DNA of 64,000 nucleotides. Source: Treponema sp. C6A8. Its GTDB lineage: Bacteria > Spirochaetota > Spirochaetia > Treponematales > Treponemataceae. Shown here one piece after another: positions 52,962 through 62,457 of this stretch (positions are counted from its first letter, which is position 1; every line of letters starts with the position of its first letter). The notes under the pieces are model-generated. The model ran no database searches. It saw nothing but the letters and a program-made list of their open reading frames with translations, and was not told the DNA's origin. Where the stretch lies: the NCBI RefSeq assembly GCF_000619925.1, contig NZ_JHVB01000005.1, positions 62,001 through 126,000 of the forward strand, read 5' to 3'. A program made the position numbers and the translations under genes.

Positions 52962-54017
52962 ATGGCTCGCAAAAATTTGCTTAAAGGTTTTAAAAAGCCT
53001 AAAGGCATTTCATTTGAACACATCAGTACAAATCCAAATTACGGTAAGTTTACCGCATATCCTTTTGAGACAGGGTTTGGTACAACAGTAGGTAATACAC
53101 TTCGCCGTGTATTGCTTTCGTCAATTCAGGGTTATGCTATTACTTCTATTCGTATTACAACTTATGATGAGAATGGAATTTCTCACGTAATTTCAAGCGA
53201 ATTCGAAGCAATTCCACACGTTTCTGAGGATACTCTCGAAATTATCAATACCTTGAAAATGATTCGTCTTCGTTTGCCAAATGATGTTGAACAAGACACA
53301 ATCAACTACGAATTCAAAGGACCTGGCGTTGTAAAGAGTGAAGATTTTGCAAAAGAAGGTCAGCTCGAAATCATGACTGAAGGCACAACTGTTTTCACAA
53401 TGATGGAAGGTGCTCACTTGGATCTTGAAATTCAGGTTGATTTGGGAAGAGGATATGTTCCAGCCGAGACAAATGAACATTACATCGAAATTGTTGGTAC
53501 AATCCCGATGGATGCAATTTTTACTCCGGTTCCAAAAGTAAAGTATTCTATTGAACCATGCCGCGTTGGTCAGCGTAATGACTACGATAAACTGGTTCTT
53601 GAAATCTGGACTGACGGAACTATCAATCCTGAGGATGCTTTGGCTGAAGCTGCTAAGATTGCTAAAGATCACTTTGCAATTTTCGTAAACTTCAACGATA
53701 AAGACGTAATCGGATCTGATGAGGGTGACGAAGGTGATGAAAGCATTCAGAAACTTTTGAACACTCCGGTTGAGGAACTTGAACTTTCCGTACGTTCATC
53801 AAATTGTTTGAGAAAAGAAAATATCCGTACAATTGGTGAATTGACTCGTAAGACAGAAGATGACATTGCCAAGACAAGAAACTTTGGTAAGAAATCACTC
53901 CAGGAAATTATTGAAAAACTCCAGGAATGGAATTTGACTCTTGGAATGACAGATTACAGTCATCTTAAGAATGCTGCTAATGTAAAGAAGCAGAAGGAAG
54001 AAAACGATGAATCATAG
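52962..54017 (+). CDS. rpoA: RNA polymerase alpha subunit
   Basis: 351 residues. The N-terminal dimerisation domain has [20 protein letters not shown] and [16 protein letters not shown]. An acidic linker rich in Asp/Glu (about 245-265) leads to the C-terminal DNA-binding domain ([20 protein letters not shown]). AAGGAG precedes the ATG. It overlaps rplQ by 11 bases. Confidence 0.98.
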   Translation: MARKNLLKGFKKPKGISFEHISTNPNYGKFTAYPFETGFGTTVGNTLRRVLLSSIQGYAITSIRITTYDENGISHVISSEFEAIPHVSEDTLEIINTLKMIRLRLPNDVEQDTINYEFKGPGVVKSEDFAKEGQLEIMTEGTTVFTMMEGAHLDLEIQVDLGRGYVPAETNEHYIEIVGTIPMDAIFTPVPKVKYSIEPCRVGQRNDYDKLVLEIWTDGTINPEDALAEAAKIAKDHFAIFVNFNDKDVIGSDEGDEGDESIQKLLNTPVEELELSVRSSNCLRKENIRTIGELTRKTEDDIAKTRNFGKKSLQEIIEKLQEWNLTLGMTDYSHLKNAANVKKQKEENDES

Positions 54018-54543
54018 AAATGGTTTTAATCCGCTTTCACGAACAACAGCACACCGCCGTGCTATGTCAAGAAATATGGTAACTTCTCTCTTCAGATATG
54101 AGAGAATTACTACAACTAAATCTAAGGCTCTTGAAGTAAGAAAATCAGCTGAGAAACTCATCACAAGAGCAAAAGTAGATTCAGTTCATAATCGTCGTGA
54201 AGTAGCAAAGTTCATTCAGGATGAAAAAATCTTGAATAAACTTTTTACAGAAATTGGTCCACGCATGAAAGAGCGCAACGGTGGTTATACACGTGTTCTT
54301 AAACTCGGTTTCCGCCAGGGTGACGCTGCTGATGTTGTAATTCTTGAATTAGTTGACTACAAGCTCGATACAGAAGCTAAAGAAACTAAAGAAGAGAAGA
54401 AAGCTAAAAAAGCTGCTGATTCAGATGCTTCTAAAGCTAAAAAATCAGCTAAGGCAAAATCTGAAGCTGACGGTGAAGCAAAGGCAAAAAAAGCTCCTGC
54501 TAAAAAAGCTGCAGCTAAAAAAGAAGAGCCAAAAGCTGAGTAA
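54007..54543 (+). CDS. rplQ: Ribosomal protein L17 with long Lys/Ala/Glu tail
   Basis: 178 residues, against about 120-130 in most bacteria. Residues 1-117 are a normal L17 ([40 protein letters not shown]). The last 60 are low-complexity Lys/Ala/Glu with AKK and KKA repeats, a charged disordered tail likely on the ribosome surface near the tunnel exit. Confidence 0.96.
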   Translation: MNHRNGFNPLSRTTAHRRAMSRNMVTSLFRYERITTTKSKALEVRKSAEKLITRAKVDSVHNRREVAKFIQDEKILNKLFTEIGPRMKERNGGYTRVLKLGFRQGDAADVVILELVDYKLDTEAKETKEEKKAKKAADSDASKAKKSAKAKSEADGEAKAKKAPAKKAAAKKEEPKAE

Positions 54544-54572
54544 GCTGAAGCTCATTAATTTAGGAGTTAGAT

Positions 54573-54812
54573 ATGTCAAAGAACCACCGCGGAGCAGGTA
54601 TTCGATCATTGCCAGCTAAAGGAAAAGGAACTTGTGCAATCTGTGGAAAATCAGATATTAAAGTTCTTTACGAAAAAGACATTGATGGCAAAACAGTGAA
54701 AATCTGTAAATTCTGTAACGCTAATTTGAAGAATAAAGCTAAAGTAGAAGCTCGCAAAGCTAAACCAGCTGAAGAGACTCCTGCTGAAGCACCTGCTGAA
54801 TCGGCAGAGTAA
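54573..54812 (+). CDS. Small zinc-ribbon protein at the end of the ribosomal operon
   Basis: 79 residues that I do not recognise. A basic N-terminus is followed by Cys21-x2-Cys24 (CAIC) and Cys45-x2-Cys48 (CKFC), a zinc ribbon similar in size to those of small ribosomal proteins. The tail is rich in Ala, Pro, Glu and Lys, like the rplQ tail upstream. GGAG lies 6-7 bases before the ATG, 29 bases after rplQ, and the operon terminator is directly downstream, so it is cotranscribed with ribosomal genes. It is not L28, L31, L32, L33 or L36. A ribosome- or RNA polymerase-associated role is inferred from context only. Confidence 0.8.
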   Translation: MSKNHRGAGIRSLPAKGKGTCAICGKSDIKVLYEKDIDGKTVKICKFCNANLKNKAKVEARKAKPAEETPAEAPAESAE

Positions 54813-54830
54813 TTATTCCTAGGGTTACGC

Positions 54831-54864
54831 AAATCCGTCCTTTATGATGGGGACGGATTTTTTT
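54831..54864 (+). terminator. Terminator of the S10-spc-alpha operon
   Basis: AAATCCGTCC (54831-54840), a ten-base loop, GGACGGATTT (54851-54860) and further Ts. Confidence 0.9.
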
Positions 54865-54917
54865 ATTTTAAAATATAACTGTAAAATAGGCAGCAAAATA
54901 CTCGCAAAATCACGATT

Positions 54918-54967
54918 TTATAGTTATAATATAAATAAGTTATAATTTAAAAGTCAGGGGTGCGGTT
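54918..54967 (+). promoter_or_regulatory. Promoter region of the cNMP-binding regulator
   Basis: Two TATAAT boxes (54925-54930 and 54941-54946) in an AT-rich tract, neither with a clear -35. AGGGG at about 54956-54960 serves as Shine-Dalgarno for the TTG at 54968. Confidence 0.5.
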
Positions 54968-56164
54968 TTGTTACATTTACAGGTTAACAGATTCCAGGCA
55001 GGGGCATACATAATTGTTGAAGGAAAGGAAAATTCCGACCATTTTTATATTATTCAGAGTGGTACTGTAAGTTGCCAGAAAGGTGCTAATGGAATAAAAA
55101 CTCGTCTTGGTGCCGGAGACTTTTTGGGTGTCGTTTCATGTTTTGCAAACCGTCCTCAGATTGAAACTATTATTGCAGAAACAGAAGTAATCGCTATTTC
55201 AGTTCAGAGAAGTCAGTATTCAGATTTGATTGTAAATAATACTCCGGTAGCTCTTAAAATCATTAAAACTTTTGCTGCACGAATGCGTCAGATGAATGAG
55301 CAGCTTACAAAGAAAACCTTAAACAAAATTGAAAATGATGATAATGAACATATTTTTCATATCGCGCAGTATTATGAAAAAATGCTCAAATATGATGTAG
55401 CTGTATTTGGCTATTATCAGTATCTTAAAACTCGTCCTACAGGTCCTAATCTGATTTCAGCTCAGAATAAATTCAAGGCCTTGAAACCTAAATCTCATGC
55501 AGTTTATTTTGAACCTACATCTGATATGACAAGAAATTACCCTGCGGACACTATGATTTTCTCTGAATCTGCGCCGGGTGCCGAAATGTTTATTATTCAG
55601 GGCGGCCAGGTTTCAATCACAAAAATCGTAAACGGTAACGAAGTAGTTCTTGCTGTTCTTGATAAGGGAGATATGTTTGGTGAGATGGCGCTTCTGGAAA
55701 ATAAACCACGTTCTGCCAGTGCCATTGCAAAAACTGACTGTACTCTTATGGTTGTAAACCGCCAGAACTTTAATACAATGGTAAGTTCTCAGCCACAGCT
55801 GATTTCACGCCTTACAACAACATTGGGCGAGCGTTTGTGGTCTATGTACCGCCAGCTTGATAACGCTAATATTCAAAATCCTCTTGAGAAGATGATTGAT
55901 ATCCTCAGTCTTCAGCTTGAAAAACAGAGAACTGATTTTAATACTCTTGGTTCTAAACAGAAGCAGACTGATTTTACTGTAAAAGAACTTGCCACAATGT
56001 GCGGTATGGATGAAAGAAAAACATCTATCGGAATTTCAGAATTCCTTAACGACAAGCGCTTTAAAATTAACGAAGGAAAAATCTTTATTAAAGATATAAC
56101 CGAAGTATACAAGGCTTCTTTGTATGCAAGAAAGCATATTAAAACTGCCGGAGCGCAGTCTTAA
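54968..56164 (+). CDS. Regulator with two cyclic-nucleotide-binding domains and winged helix
   Basis: 398 residues from a TTG start; no earlier in-frame ATG and the next Met is far inside. The first cNMP-binding domain (about 1-115) has RLGAGDFLGVVSCFANRPQI, lacking the Gly-Glu and Arg of the phosphate-binding cassette, so it is probably degenerate. The second (about 175-300) reads LDKGDMFGEMALLENKPRSASAIA, close to the canonical FGE-x-AL ... PR-x-A cassette. The last 80 residues contain VKELATMCGMDERKTSIGIS, a Crp/Fnr-like helix-turn-helix. Likely a transcription factor sensing a cyclic nucleotide; the ligand is not known. Confidence 0.8.
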   Translation: MLHLQVNRFQAGAYIIVEGKENSDHFYIIQSGTVSCQKGANGIKTRLGAGDFLGVVSCFANRPQIETIIAETEVIAISVQRSQYSDLIVNNTPVALKIIKTFAARMRQMNEQLTKKTLNKIENDDNEHIFHIAQYYEKMLKYDVAVFGYYQYLKTRPTGPNLISAQNKFKALKPKSHAVYFEPTSDMTRNYPADTMIFSESAPGAEMFIIQGGQVSITKIVNGNEVVLAVLDKGDMFGEMALLENKPRSASAIAKTDCTLMVVNRQNFNTMVSSQPQLISRLTTTLGERLWSMYRQLDNANIQNPLEKMIDILSLQLEKQRTDFNTLGSKQKQTDFTVKELATMCGMDERKTSIGISEFLNDKRFKINEGKIFIKDITEVYKASLYARKHIKTAGAQS

Positions 56165-56180
56165 ATTCTTCATAAACTTC

Positions 56181-56219
56181 TTGCTTGAAAGCTAAGCATA
56201 GGTTAAAATTAATTTATAT
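56181..56219 (+). promoter_or_regulatory. Promoter of the PilZ gene, near-leaderless
   Basis: TTGCTT (56181-56186), 17 bases, TAAAAT (56204-56209), ten bases, ATG at 56220. No Shine-Dalgarno. Confidence 0.6.
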
Positions 56220-57503
56220 ATGGGCATTGAGAATACTAACAAGATTTCTAGATATTATGATTATTTTCGCGACAAGGAAGTTGTTTTTACAAAAGCAAAT
56301 TTAAACTTTTTGCGAATGGATCCTCGCCAGATTTATCTTAAATGTAATGGCGGACAATGGCCTTGTATTATAAATTCAACATCACTCCAGATGGCAAAAG
56401 TTATTGTAGGTACATCGAGTGGTGCTTATGTAGAAATCAACAAGAAAAAAGAAACTCCAGTCAGCCTTAGATTTTGTTTTATTGATGAAGACGGCTCACC
56501 GATTTTCTTTTTTGTTAACTGTACTGTAACTGAAGTAAAACCATATCAGGGTTCTAATGAACTTGCAATTGTAACTCTTACATTCACTCAGCGTCCGCCT
56601 GATGACTTGATTGTCCGTGTAGGTGAATTTGTTGAAGTAAATGAAAATTTTAATATCCGCAAGGAAGAGCGTATCGGAATCAATAAAAATTCTATGCGCG
56701 AACTTGGTATTTTAAAAGAAGAGTCAGTTATTTTCATTGCAAACGTTCCTCGCCGCTGTATCTTAAAGGATGTTTCTTTTGGCGGCGCCCGTGTTATGCT
56801 TCTTGGTATTCCAAAATTCCTTCAGGATAAGATTGTTCAGTTAAGACTTCTCTTTTCTGATACTAACGAACAGGTTGCCCTTAACGGTTCTGTTGTAAAC
56901 GCTGTCTTTATGGAAGGCCGCAAGGATATTTCAATTGTAAACATTCAGTTTAATGCAAATGAAATTCCGATGAGCTATAAATTCCATATCAACCGCTACA
57001 TTACTTCTTACCAGAAGAAGATTATCGAAAATCAGATGAAGAATGCAGAGGCTGCTGCTAAGGCTGCTCAGGAAGAAGCTAAGAAGGCGGAGGAAGCAAA
57101 AGCTGCCCGTGAAAAGAAGATTGCAGAAAACATGGCAGCTGAAAAAGAGGAAGAAAAGAACGCAATTCTTGCTAAGGTTGCCGCTGCCAAAGCCGCTCAG
57201 AATGGTACAGAAGGCGCTGAAGGTCAGACAGAAGGAGAAAAGCCTGTTGAGGCCCAGACAGAAGCTACAGCAGCAGGAAATACAGCAGGTGAAAGCGCAA
57301 ATGCAGAAGCCTCATCAGAAAATAAAGAAGCTTCGGCTGATTCTTCTGAGCCAAAAGCATCGGAAGGTTCTGATGAAATTATAGATACTGAAGGTCACGA
57401 GTTTATAAAGAGCGCAGCTGAAGAGAAGGCTGAAAGTTTTAAGAATAATCTTGATGATCAGCTTGAATCTGCAATTGAAAATGCAACAGATATTTCGAAA
57501 TAA
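56220..57503 (+). CDS. PilZ-domain protein with Ala/Glu-rich coiled-coil tail
   Basis: 427 residues. Residues 1-125 form a YcgR-like N-terminal domain. From about 140 comes a PilZ domain with RRCILKDVSFGGARVMLLG, the D-x-S-x-x-G part of the c-di-GMP site with Arg residues just before it. After residue 270 the protein is low-complexity Ala/Lys/Glu, then Glu/Ala/Ser-rich to the end. A probable c-di-GMP effector, cytoplasmic; motility control is a common role in the family and would suit a spirochaete. Confidence 0.75.
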   Translation: MGIENTNKISRYYDYFRDKEVVFTKANLNFLRMDPRQIYLKCNGGQWPCIINSTSLQMAKVIVGTSSGAYVEINKKKETPVSLRFCFIDEDGSPIFFFVNCTVTEVKPYQGSNELAIVTLTFTQRPPDDLIVRVGEFVEVNENFNIRKEERIGINKNSMRELGILKEESVIFIANVPRRCILKDVSFGGARVMLLGIPKFLQDKIVQLRLLFSDTNEQVALNGSVVNAVFMEGRKDISIVNIQFNANEIPMSYKFHINRYITSYQKKIIENQMKNAEAAAKAAQEEAKKAEEAKAAREKKIAENMAAEKEEEKNAILAKVAAAKAAQNGTEGAEGQTEGEKPVEAQTEATAAGNTAGESANAEASSENKEASADSSEPKASEGSDEIIDTEGHEFIKSAAEEKAESFKNNLDDQLESAIENATDISK

Positions 57504-57505
57504 AT

Positions 57506-57534
57506 TTGACCTTTCTCTTTAAAATAAGTATTTT
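57506..57534 (+). promoter_or_regulatory. Promoter of the TPR gene
   Basis: TTGACC (57506-57511), 17 bases, TATTTT (57529-57534); AAGGA precedes the ATG at 57567, an ordinary leader. Confidence 0.5.
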
Positions 57535-57566
57535 TATTAGATAAATCTATCTAGTAAGGAAAATTT

Positions 57567-58715
57567 ATGAATCCCTCAAATCCTTTGGAATCAGTATTTT
57601 ATATCAGTATTCCAGAAAATTTTGTAGCTTCGGACGAAGCTTTTAAGATTGATACTAAAATTCAGCTTCCTGTTCAGAAAAAGCCTGACGAGGCTCCGGG
57701 AAGTTTTAATCCTTCAGAAATTACAACAGAGCAGATTCTTGCCGGTATTCTTACAGTTCTTGCATATGACAAAAAGAACGAGCACCTGGATTATTACCGC
57801 AGTATTATTAAAAAGGTAAAGCCAAATATTAAGAAGGAACTTTGCGAGGCAGCAATTCTTAAGACAAAGAATGAAGATTTTGACCTGGCAGAAGAAATCT
57901 TTCTGGCGTTGAATGGTCTTGATCCTGAAGATCCTGCAATCATCCTTAATCTGGCGCTTTTCCTTGACCAGCGTGCAGATTCTTACCGTAATTCAGGCTT
58001 GAATGACGACGCTGATGCTTATGATAATGATGCGGGTGAATATTACGCAAACGCAATGAATGCAGAGCCACCTCTGCCTGATGCTTTCTTTAATGCAGGC
58101 TTTTATTATATGAAGCAGCACAAATACCGCGAAGCTAAGGATGCCTTTGAAACATATCTGGCGCTCACTTGTGACGTAAAAGATGAGGAGCTTGGCGAAA
58201 ACGGAATTTACAAAAAGGAACGCGCTCAGGAAATCCTTGATAATATCAAAAATCAGAATATGGATGATGAAGCCTTCCGCGCAGCCTACGATTTTATTTC
58301 TAAGGGACAGGAAGAAAAAGGTCTTGAAGAAATAAGACGCTTTTTGCAGAACAATCCTAAGGTTTGGAATGCATGGTTTATGCTGGGATGGGGACTTCGC
58401 CGTCTTGAGCGTTACAGCGACGCTAAAATGGCCTTCCTTGAAGCCCTTAAGTGCGGAGGGGACGCTAATTCCGACACTTACAATGAACTTTCCCTCTGCT
58501 ATGTTCAGGAAAAAGATTTTGATGCTGCAAAGGATGCCCTTTTTAAGGCAATGGCAATTGAACCTGAAAGTACAAAGATTATTTCTAACTTAGGCTACCT
58601 TGCACTTGCACAGGGAAATAAGGAAGAAGCCCGCAAATATTTTACGACTGTTCTTGAATATGATTCAAATGACAGAATTGCGGCTGCTGAACTTATGAAA
58701 CTTGAGCAGGAGTAA
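57567..58715 (+). CDS. Tetratricopeptide-repeat protein
   Basis: 382 residues, no signal peptide. At least five TPR-like helix pairs are visible, for example PDAFFNAGFYYMKQHKYREA (about 170) and the C-terminal run KVWNAWFMLGWGLRRLERYS, NELSLCYVQEKDFDAAKDAL and ISNLGYLALAQGNKEEARKY. TPRs bind partner proteins; the partner is unknown. It follows the PilZ gene in the same direction with its own promoter. Confidence 0.8.
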   Translation: MNPSNPLESVFYISIPENFVASDEAFKIDTKIQLPVQKKPDEAPGSFNPSEITTEQILAGILTVLAYDKKNEHLDYYRSIIKKVKPNIKKELCEAAILKTKNEDFDLAEEIFLALNGLDPEDPAIILNLALFLDQRADSYRNSGLNDDADAYDNDAGEYYANAMNAEPPLPDAFFNAGFYYMKQHKYREAKDAFETYLALTCDVKDEELGENGIYKKERAQEILDNIKNQNMDDEAFRAAYDFISKGQEEKGLEEIRRFLQNNPKVWNAWFMLGWGLRRLERYSDAKMAFLEALKCGGDANSDTYNELSLCYVQEKDFDAAKDALFKAMAIEPESTKIISNLGYLALAQGNKEEARKYFTTVLEYDSNDRIAAAELMKLEQE

Positions 58716-58723
58716 ATCTAAGC

Positions 58724-59179
58724 CTAGAAATCAAGCGTGATAGTGTCCCCGGGGCGGATATTGTTTTTGGCAAACCAGCCCTGAGGAACTTCCAGCGCAT
58801 AGCGGCATGAAACTGTACTTTCTACAGAAGAAAGGCTGAATGGCTTCATGTCGTAAATGTTACGGATTTTACCACGTGAGTCGATAAAGGCTATTGAAAG
58901 AGGATGAGGAGTATTCTTCATCCAGAAAGATAAAAGCTGTTCATGCTCAAAGATAAAAAGCATTCCTGTTCCATCGGGAATGTTTTTTCTGTTCATAAAG
59001 CCGTAGCTGCGTTCTTCAGGTTTTACGGCAAGTTCACAGTTACAGATTATGCTTGTGCCGTCCTGGCGGTTAATTGTAATGTCAGATTTTTTAAGGGCTT
59101 TTGAAAGGGCTGGCAGGCTGAAGGCACAGAAAAATACTATAGCGCCTGTAATTTTTCTAATCAAACTTTTTTTAATCAT
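58724..59179 (-). CDS. DUF192 exported protein
   Basis: 151 residues. An N-terminal hydrophobic signal (ITGAIVFFCAFSLPALS) is followed by a DUF192 (COG1430) domain with ELAVKPEERSYGFMNRKNIP, MLFIFEHEQLLSFWMKNTPH and PGDTITLDF at the end. The function of the family is not established. It overlaps the upstream gene by four bases, so the two are one unit. Confidence 0.85.
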   Translation of the reverse strand: MIKKSLIRKITGAIVFFCAFSLPALSKALKKSDITINRQDGTSIICNCELAVKPEERSYGFMNRKNIPDGTGMLFIFEHEQLLSFWMKNTPHPLSIAFIDSRGKIRNIYDMKPFSLSSVESTVSCRYALEVPQGWFAKNNIRPGDTITLDF

Positions 59180-59715
59180 AATTTATCCAGAAACATCTGC
59201 TGTGAAATTTCACTTCCAGAAGGCAGAATATTAGAATTTGACTGAAGGCTTTTAAAAACTTCATTGTCAATATATTTAAGAGTTAGAGGTTTTTCAAGGG
59301 TCATTGTAACTGCATCACTTTTCCAGGTTGCCATCTGAGGAGTGATGTTGTCAGGCTCGCCGTATTTTTCTTTTAATGTTGTAAAAATGCTGTAATAATC
59401 GATGCGTTCGCGGTTCATATTGATTGTTATGATATAAAGCGAATCTTTTGAAAACTGGAACCAACAGCGGGTAAGGAAGTTGGAGCCAAGTCCACGTTCG
59501 GCATCTGTTTCAATTAATACGCGGTTTTCTCCGGGAAGCAGGGAAACGTCACGCTCTCCGTGATAGCCGAAGTCTGTATCTTTCATAAGGGCGTCTTTAG
59601 TTTCATCCACAGTCATGCCAAGGAGGATGTCTTTAAAACCGTTTGGCACCTTGTTCTGGGCAAAAAGGGGAAAAATACAAATTAAAACTGCAAGAAATCC
59701 TGTAGATTTTTTCAT
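59176..59715 (-). CDS. Exported protein of unknown function
   Basis: 179 residues with a signal peptide (MKKSTGFLAVLICIFPLFAQ). The mature part has GFKDILLGMTVDETKDALMK, a pattern reminiscent of small periplasmic proteins with an alternating helix/strand fold, and LKEKYGEPDNITPQMATWKS. I do not recognise a named family. It is coupled to the DUF192 gene and lies 31 bases after murB; the ATG is six bases after GATAAT with no Shine-Dalgarno, so it may also have a leaderless promoter. Confidence 0.7.
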   Translation of the reverse strand: MKKSTGFLAVLICIFPLFAQNKVPNGFKDILLGMTVDETKDALMKDTDFGYHGERDVSLLPGENRVLIETDAERGLGSNFLTRCWFQFSKDSLYIITINMNRERIDYYSIFTTLKEKYGEPDNITPQMATWKSDAVTMTLEKPLTLKYIDNEVFKSLQSNSNILPSGSEISQQMFLDKL

Positions 59716-59746
59716 ATTTTGATTATCGGAGGATAAAAAATATTTT

Positions 59747-60730
59747 TTACAGGAAAATGATTTCTGTTTCCAGCTGGAAGCCGAACTTTTCTTTTACTTT
59801 TTTCTGTGCAAGCTCTACCAGGGCTTTTACGTCTGAGGCGCGGGCATTTTCAACATTGATGATAAAGTTTCCGTGGAAAGGTGCAATCTGTGCTCCACCA
59901 ATCTGAGTGCCTTTTAATCCGCATTGGTCAATCAGCTTGCCGCTAGGGGCTCCAAAGTCGTGATTGTTTTTAAATACTGAGCCGGCACTTGGATATTTAA
60001 AGTGGCCTTTTTCCAGGCGTTCCAAAGTGTATTTGCGGCTGTTTTTTGCAATCTGCATTTTGGCGTCGCCGTGAAGGCGTTTTAAGAGAAATGTTACTGT
60101 TGTTACAAAGCGGTTATTGTTCTGAAATGGTGATTTTTTATAATCCCAGTCAGCAGGATTTATTCGTTCATGATGAAGGGGAATGTCCGGGTCAGAGTAA
60201 TCCATCCAGGTGTAGTAAAAAATAATGTCGGAAAGGGATTTTTCAAAACAGCGGGCATTCATAAAAGCAGCTCCGCCTACGGTTCCGGGAAGTCCTGCAA
60301 ATTCTTCTGCACCGGTCAAATCATTTTTAATGCAGAAGTCTACAAGCTGAGCCATTGGAGTTCCTGCAAAGCAGGTAACGAGCACGTCATCCTTCTGGAA
60401 GTTGTATGCTTCAAAATCTTCAGGCAGGTCGCCTTTTGGAAAAATCATTGCGTCGCTGAAGTTTCTGGAAGAAAGAATTACGCCCTGGAAATCGTCATCC
60501 GGGAAAACAAGGTTAGAAGCGCCCCCTACAATGAAAAAGGGCAGCTTCTGAGCAAGAATGCGTCGTAGTGTAAGCTGGAAGGAATAATAATCTTCTGGGG
60601 CAACAAAAACGCGGGCATTAGCACCAATCTTAAAAGTAGATTTTTGGGCCAGAGCTTCGTTTTCTGTAATTGTACCCTTAAAATTGTCATGATTTTTTAT
60701 GTAAGTGACAAAGCTTGAAAAATCTTCCAT
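59747..60730 (-). CDS. murB: UDP-N-acetylenolpyruvoylglucosamine reductase
   Basis: 327 residues, cytoplasmic; NADPH-dependent reduction giving UDP-MurNAc for peptidoglycan. FAD-binding PCMH fold: STFKIGANARVFVAPED, PFFIVGGASNLV, FAGLPGTVGGAAFMNARCFE, then the catalytic Ser in KYPSAGSVFKN and the C-terminal Glu in LETEIIF. Start fixed by a leaderless promoter, divergent from cysS. Confidence 0.95.
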   Translation of the reverse strand: MEDFSSFVTYIKNHDNFKGTITENEALAQKSTFKIGANARVFVAPEDYYSFQLTLRRILAQKLPFFIVGGASNLVFPDDDFQGVILSSRNFSDAMIFPKGDLPEDFEAYNFQKDDVLVTCFAGTPMAQLVDFCIKNDLTGAEEFAGLPGTVGGAAFMNARCFEKSLSDIIFYYTWMDYSDPDIPLHHERINPADWDYKKSPFQNNNRFVTTVTFLLKRLHGDAKMQIAKNSRKYTLERLEKGHFKYPSAGSVFKNNHDFGAPSGKLIDQCGLKGTQIGGAQIAPFHGNFIINVENARASDVKALVELAQKKVKEKFGFQLETEIIFL

Positions 60731-60766
60731 ATAGTGAAGTTTAATGTAAAATCTAGTTTAATTGAA
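60731..60766 (-). promoter_or_regulatory. Promoter of murB, leaderless
   Basis: On the minus strand TTCAAT (60766-60761), 17 bases, TAAACT (60743-60738), seven bases, ATG at 60730. No Shine-Dalgarno. Confidence 0.6.
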
Positions 60767-60811
60767 TAAGATTTTTAAGTATAATAAAGAAAATTTTTAT
60801 GAGGTTGTTTT
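60757..60811 (+). promoter_or_regulatory. Promoter and Shine-Dalgarno of cysS
   Basis: TTTAAT (60757-60762), 17 bases, TATAAT (60780-60785), and GAGG eight bases before the ATG at 60812. It overlaps the divergent murB promoter at the -35 boxes, so the two compete. Confidence 0.55.
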
Positions 60812-62362
60812 ATGAGTTTGAAATTGTTTAACACTATGGGACGCAAAATGGAAGAGTTCCACCCTATTACAGAAGGTCATGTAGGGTTTTACGGCTGCGG
60901 TCCGACAGTTTACAATTATGCTCACATTGGAAATCTTCGCGCTTACGTTTTTCTTGACGTTCTTGATAAGACTTTAAAGCTTCTTGGCTATGATATTAAG
61001 CATGTAATGAATATTACTGACGTTGGACATTTGACCGGTGACGGCGATGACGGCGAAGACAAAATGAAAAAATCTGCTGAAGAGCGCCATCAGTCAGTTC
61101 TTGAAGTTGCGCGTTTTTATACAGACGCTTTTATGAAGGATATCGACGCCCTTAATATCCGTCATCCTGACGTAATCTGTAAGGCAACTGAGCATATCCC
61201 AGAAATGATTGAACTGATTAAAAAGATTGAAGCAAACGGTCATACCTATATGGCTGGCGGTAACCTTTATTATGATATTTCTACTTACCCGGATTACGGA
61301 AAGCTTGCAAATCTTAATCTTGATGAACTTAAGGCTGGTGCCGGTAAACGTAAGGTTGTTGTAGTTGATGAAAATAAACGTAATCCTGGCGACTTTGTAC
61401 TTTGGTTTACTAACTCAAAATTTGAAGATCAGGCTATGACTTGGGATTCTCCTTGGGGACGCGGATATCCTGGCTGGCATATTGAATGTTCTGCAATGAG
61501 CATGAAATATCTTGGAAAGCACATTGATATCCACACTGGTGGAATTGACCACGTGCCTGTTCATCATACTAACGAAATTGCTCAGAGTGAAGGAAGCTTT
61601 GACGAGGCTGAGCGTGCAAAAGGTCCCTGGGTAAAATACTGGCTTCATAACGAATTCCTTATTCTTGAAGGCGGAAAGATGAGTAAGTCCAGCGGACATT
61701 TTATTACTCTTCAGACTTCTCTTCCTGCTGAAAAGGGATTTTCTTTGAAGGATAAGGGCTATGAGCCTCTTGATTACCGCTTCTTCCTTCTTGGCGGTCA
61801 TTACAGAAAGCAGCTGGTATTCAGCCTGGATGCCCTTGAAAGTGCTAAGAATGGTCGTGCAGCTTTGAACCAGCGTGTAGCAAAATTGATTGCCCGCGCA
61901 AATGATGAAGAAAAGCTTGGACTTACAAAAGAAAACTTTGCAGATATCCTTGGAAAAATTGATTACAAAAGCGAAAACTTTGAAAAATTTAAGCAGGGAT
62001 TGGAAAACGACCTTGCAACTCCGGTTGCCATGGCTGCAATTCAGAAAGAGGCAGCTGGTAAGGGCGGCGTAAAGGCATCTGATGCTTTGAGCTCAATTCT
62101 TAAGATGGACGCTGTTTTGAGCCTTGATGTAATTAAGAATGCCTTTGACGTTCTTGATAAGCAGCAGAAGATTGCGGCTGTTCCTGCAGCTGATGATCAC
62201 GCTGGTGACCCGGAAGCAGATGAAATTAATGCTCTGGTTGCTGAGAGAACAGCAGCTAAGAAAAATAAGGATTTTGCCCGCGCTGACGAGATTCGAAATC
62301 AGCTGGCTGCAAGAGGAATTACTATTGTGGACGGGCCGAACGGGGCAGTTTGGCACCGGTAA
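60812..62362 (+). CDS. cysS: Cysteinyl-tRNA synthetase
   Basis: 516 residues, class I synthetase. Signature motifs are [19 protein letters not shown] (HIGN), the zinc-site Cys in [14 protein letters not shown] and [15 protein letters not shown], and [11 protein letters not shown] (KMSKS). A C-terminal anticodon-binding helical domain follows, with a slightly Ala-rich stretch near 455. Slightly longer than the E. coli enzyme. Confidence 0.97.
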   Translation: MSLKLFNTMGRKMEEFHPITEGHVGFYGCGPTVYNYAHIGNLRAYVFLDVLDKTLKLLGYDIKHVMNITDVGHLTGDGDDGEDKMKKSAEERHQSVLEVARFYTDAFMKDIDALNIRHPDVICKATEHIPEMIELIKKIEANGHTYMAGGNLYYDISTYPDYGKLANLNLDELKAGAGKRKVVVVDENKRNPGDFVLWFTNSKFEDQAMTWDSPWGRGYPGWHIECSAMSMKYLGKHIDIHTGGIDHVPVHHTNEIAQSEGSFDEAERAKGPWVKYWLHNEFLILEGGKMSKSSGHFITLQTSLPAEKGFSLKDKGYEPLDYRFFLLGGHYRKQLVFSLDALESAKNGRAALNQRVAKLIARANDEEKLGLTKENFADILGKIDYKSENFEKFKQGLENDLATPVAMAAIQKEAAGKGGVKASDALSSILKMDAVLSLDVIKNAFDVLDKQQKIAAVPAADDHAGDPEADEINALVAERTAAKKNKDFARADEIRNQLAARGITIVDGPNGAVWHR

Positions 62363-62411
62363 GAGAAGTAAATGCGCCGCTCGATGAATCTCGCGAGCGC
62401 GGTTTGCAGGT

Positions 62412-62457
62412 AAATCCTAAACGACAGTCACGACGGACTGTCGTTTTTAACGGATTT
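62412..62457 (+). terminator. Terminator of cysS
   Basis: AAACGACAGT (62419-62428) pairs with ACTGTCGTTT (62437-62446), followed by Ts; an outer AAATCC/GGATTT pair extends the stem. Confidence 0.8.

Noticed and set aside
54573..54812. Zinc-ribbon protein as ribosomal L28, L31, L32 or L33
   Set aside because: Length and Cys spacing do not fit these families, and a normal L33 is at 26756.
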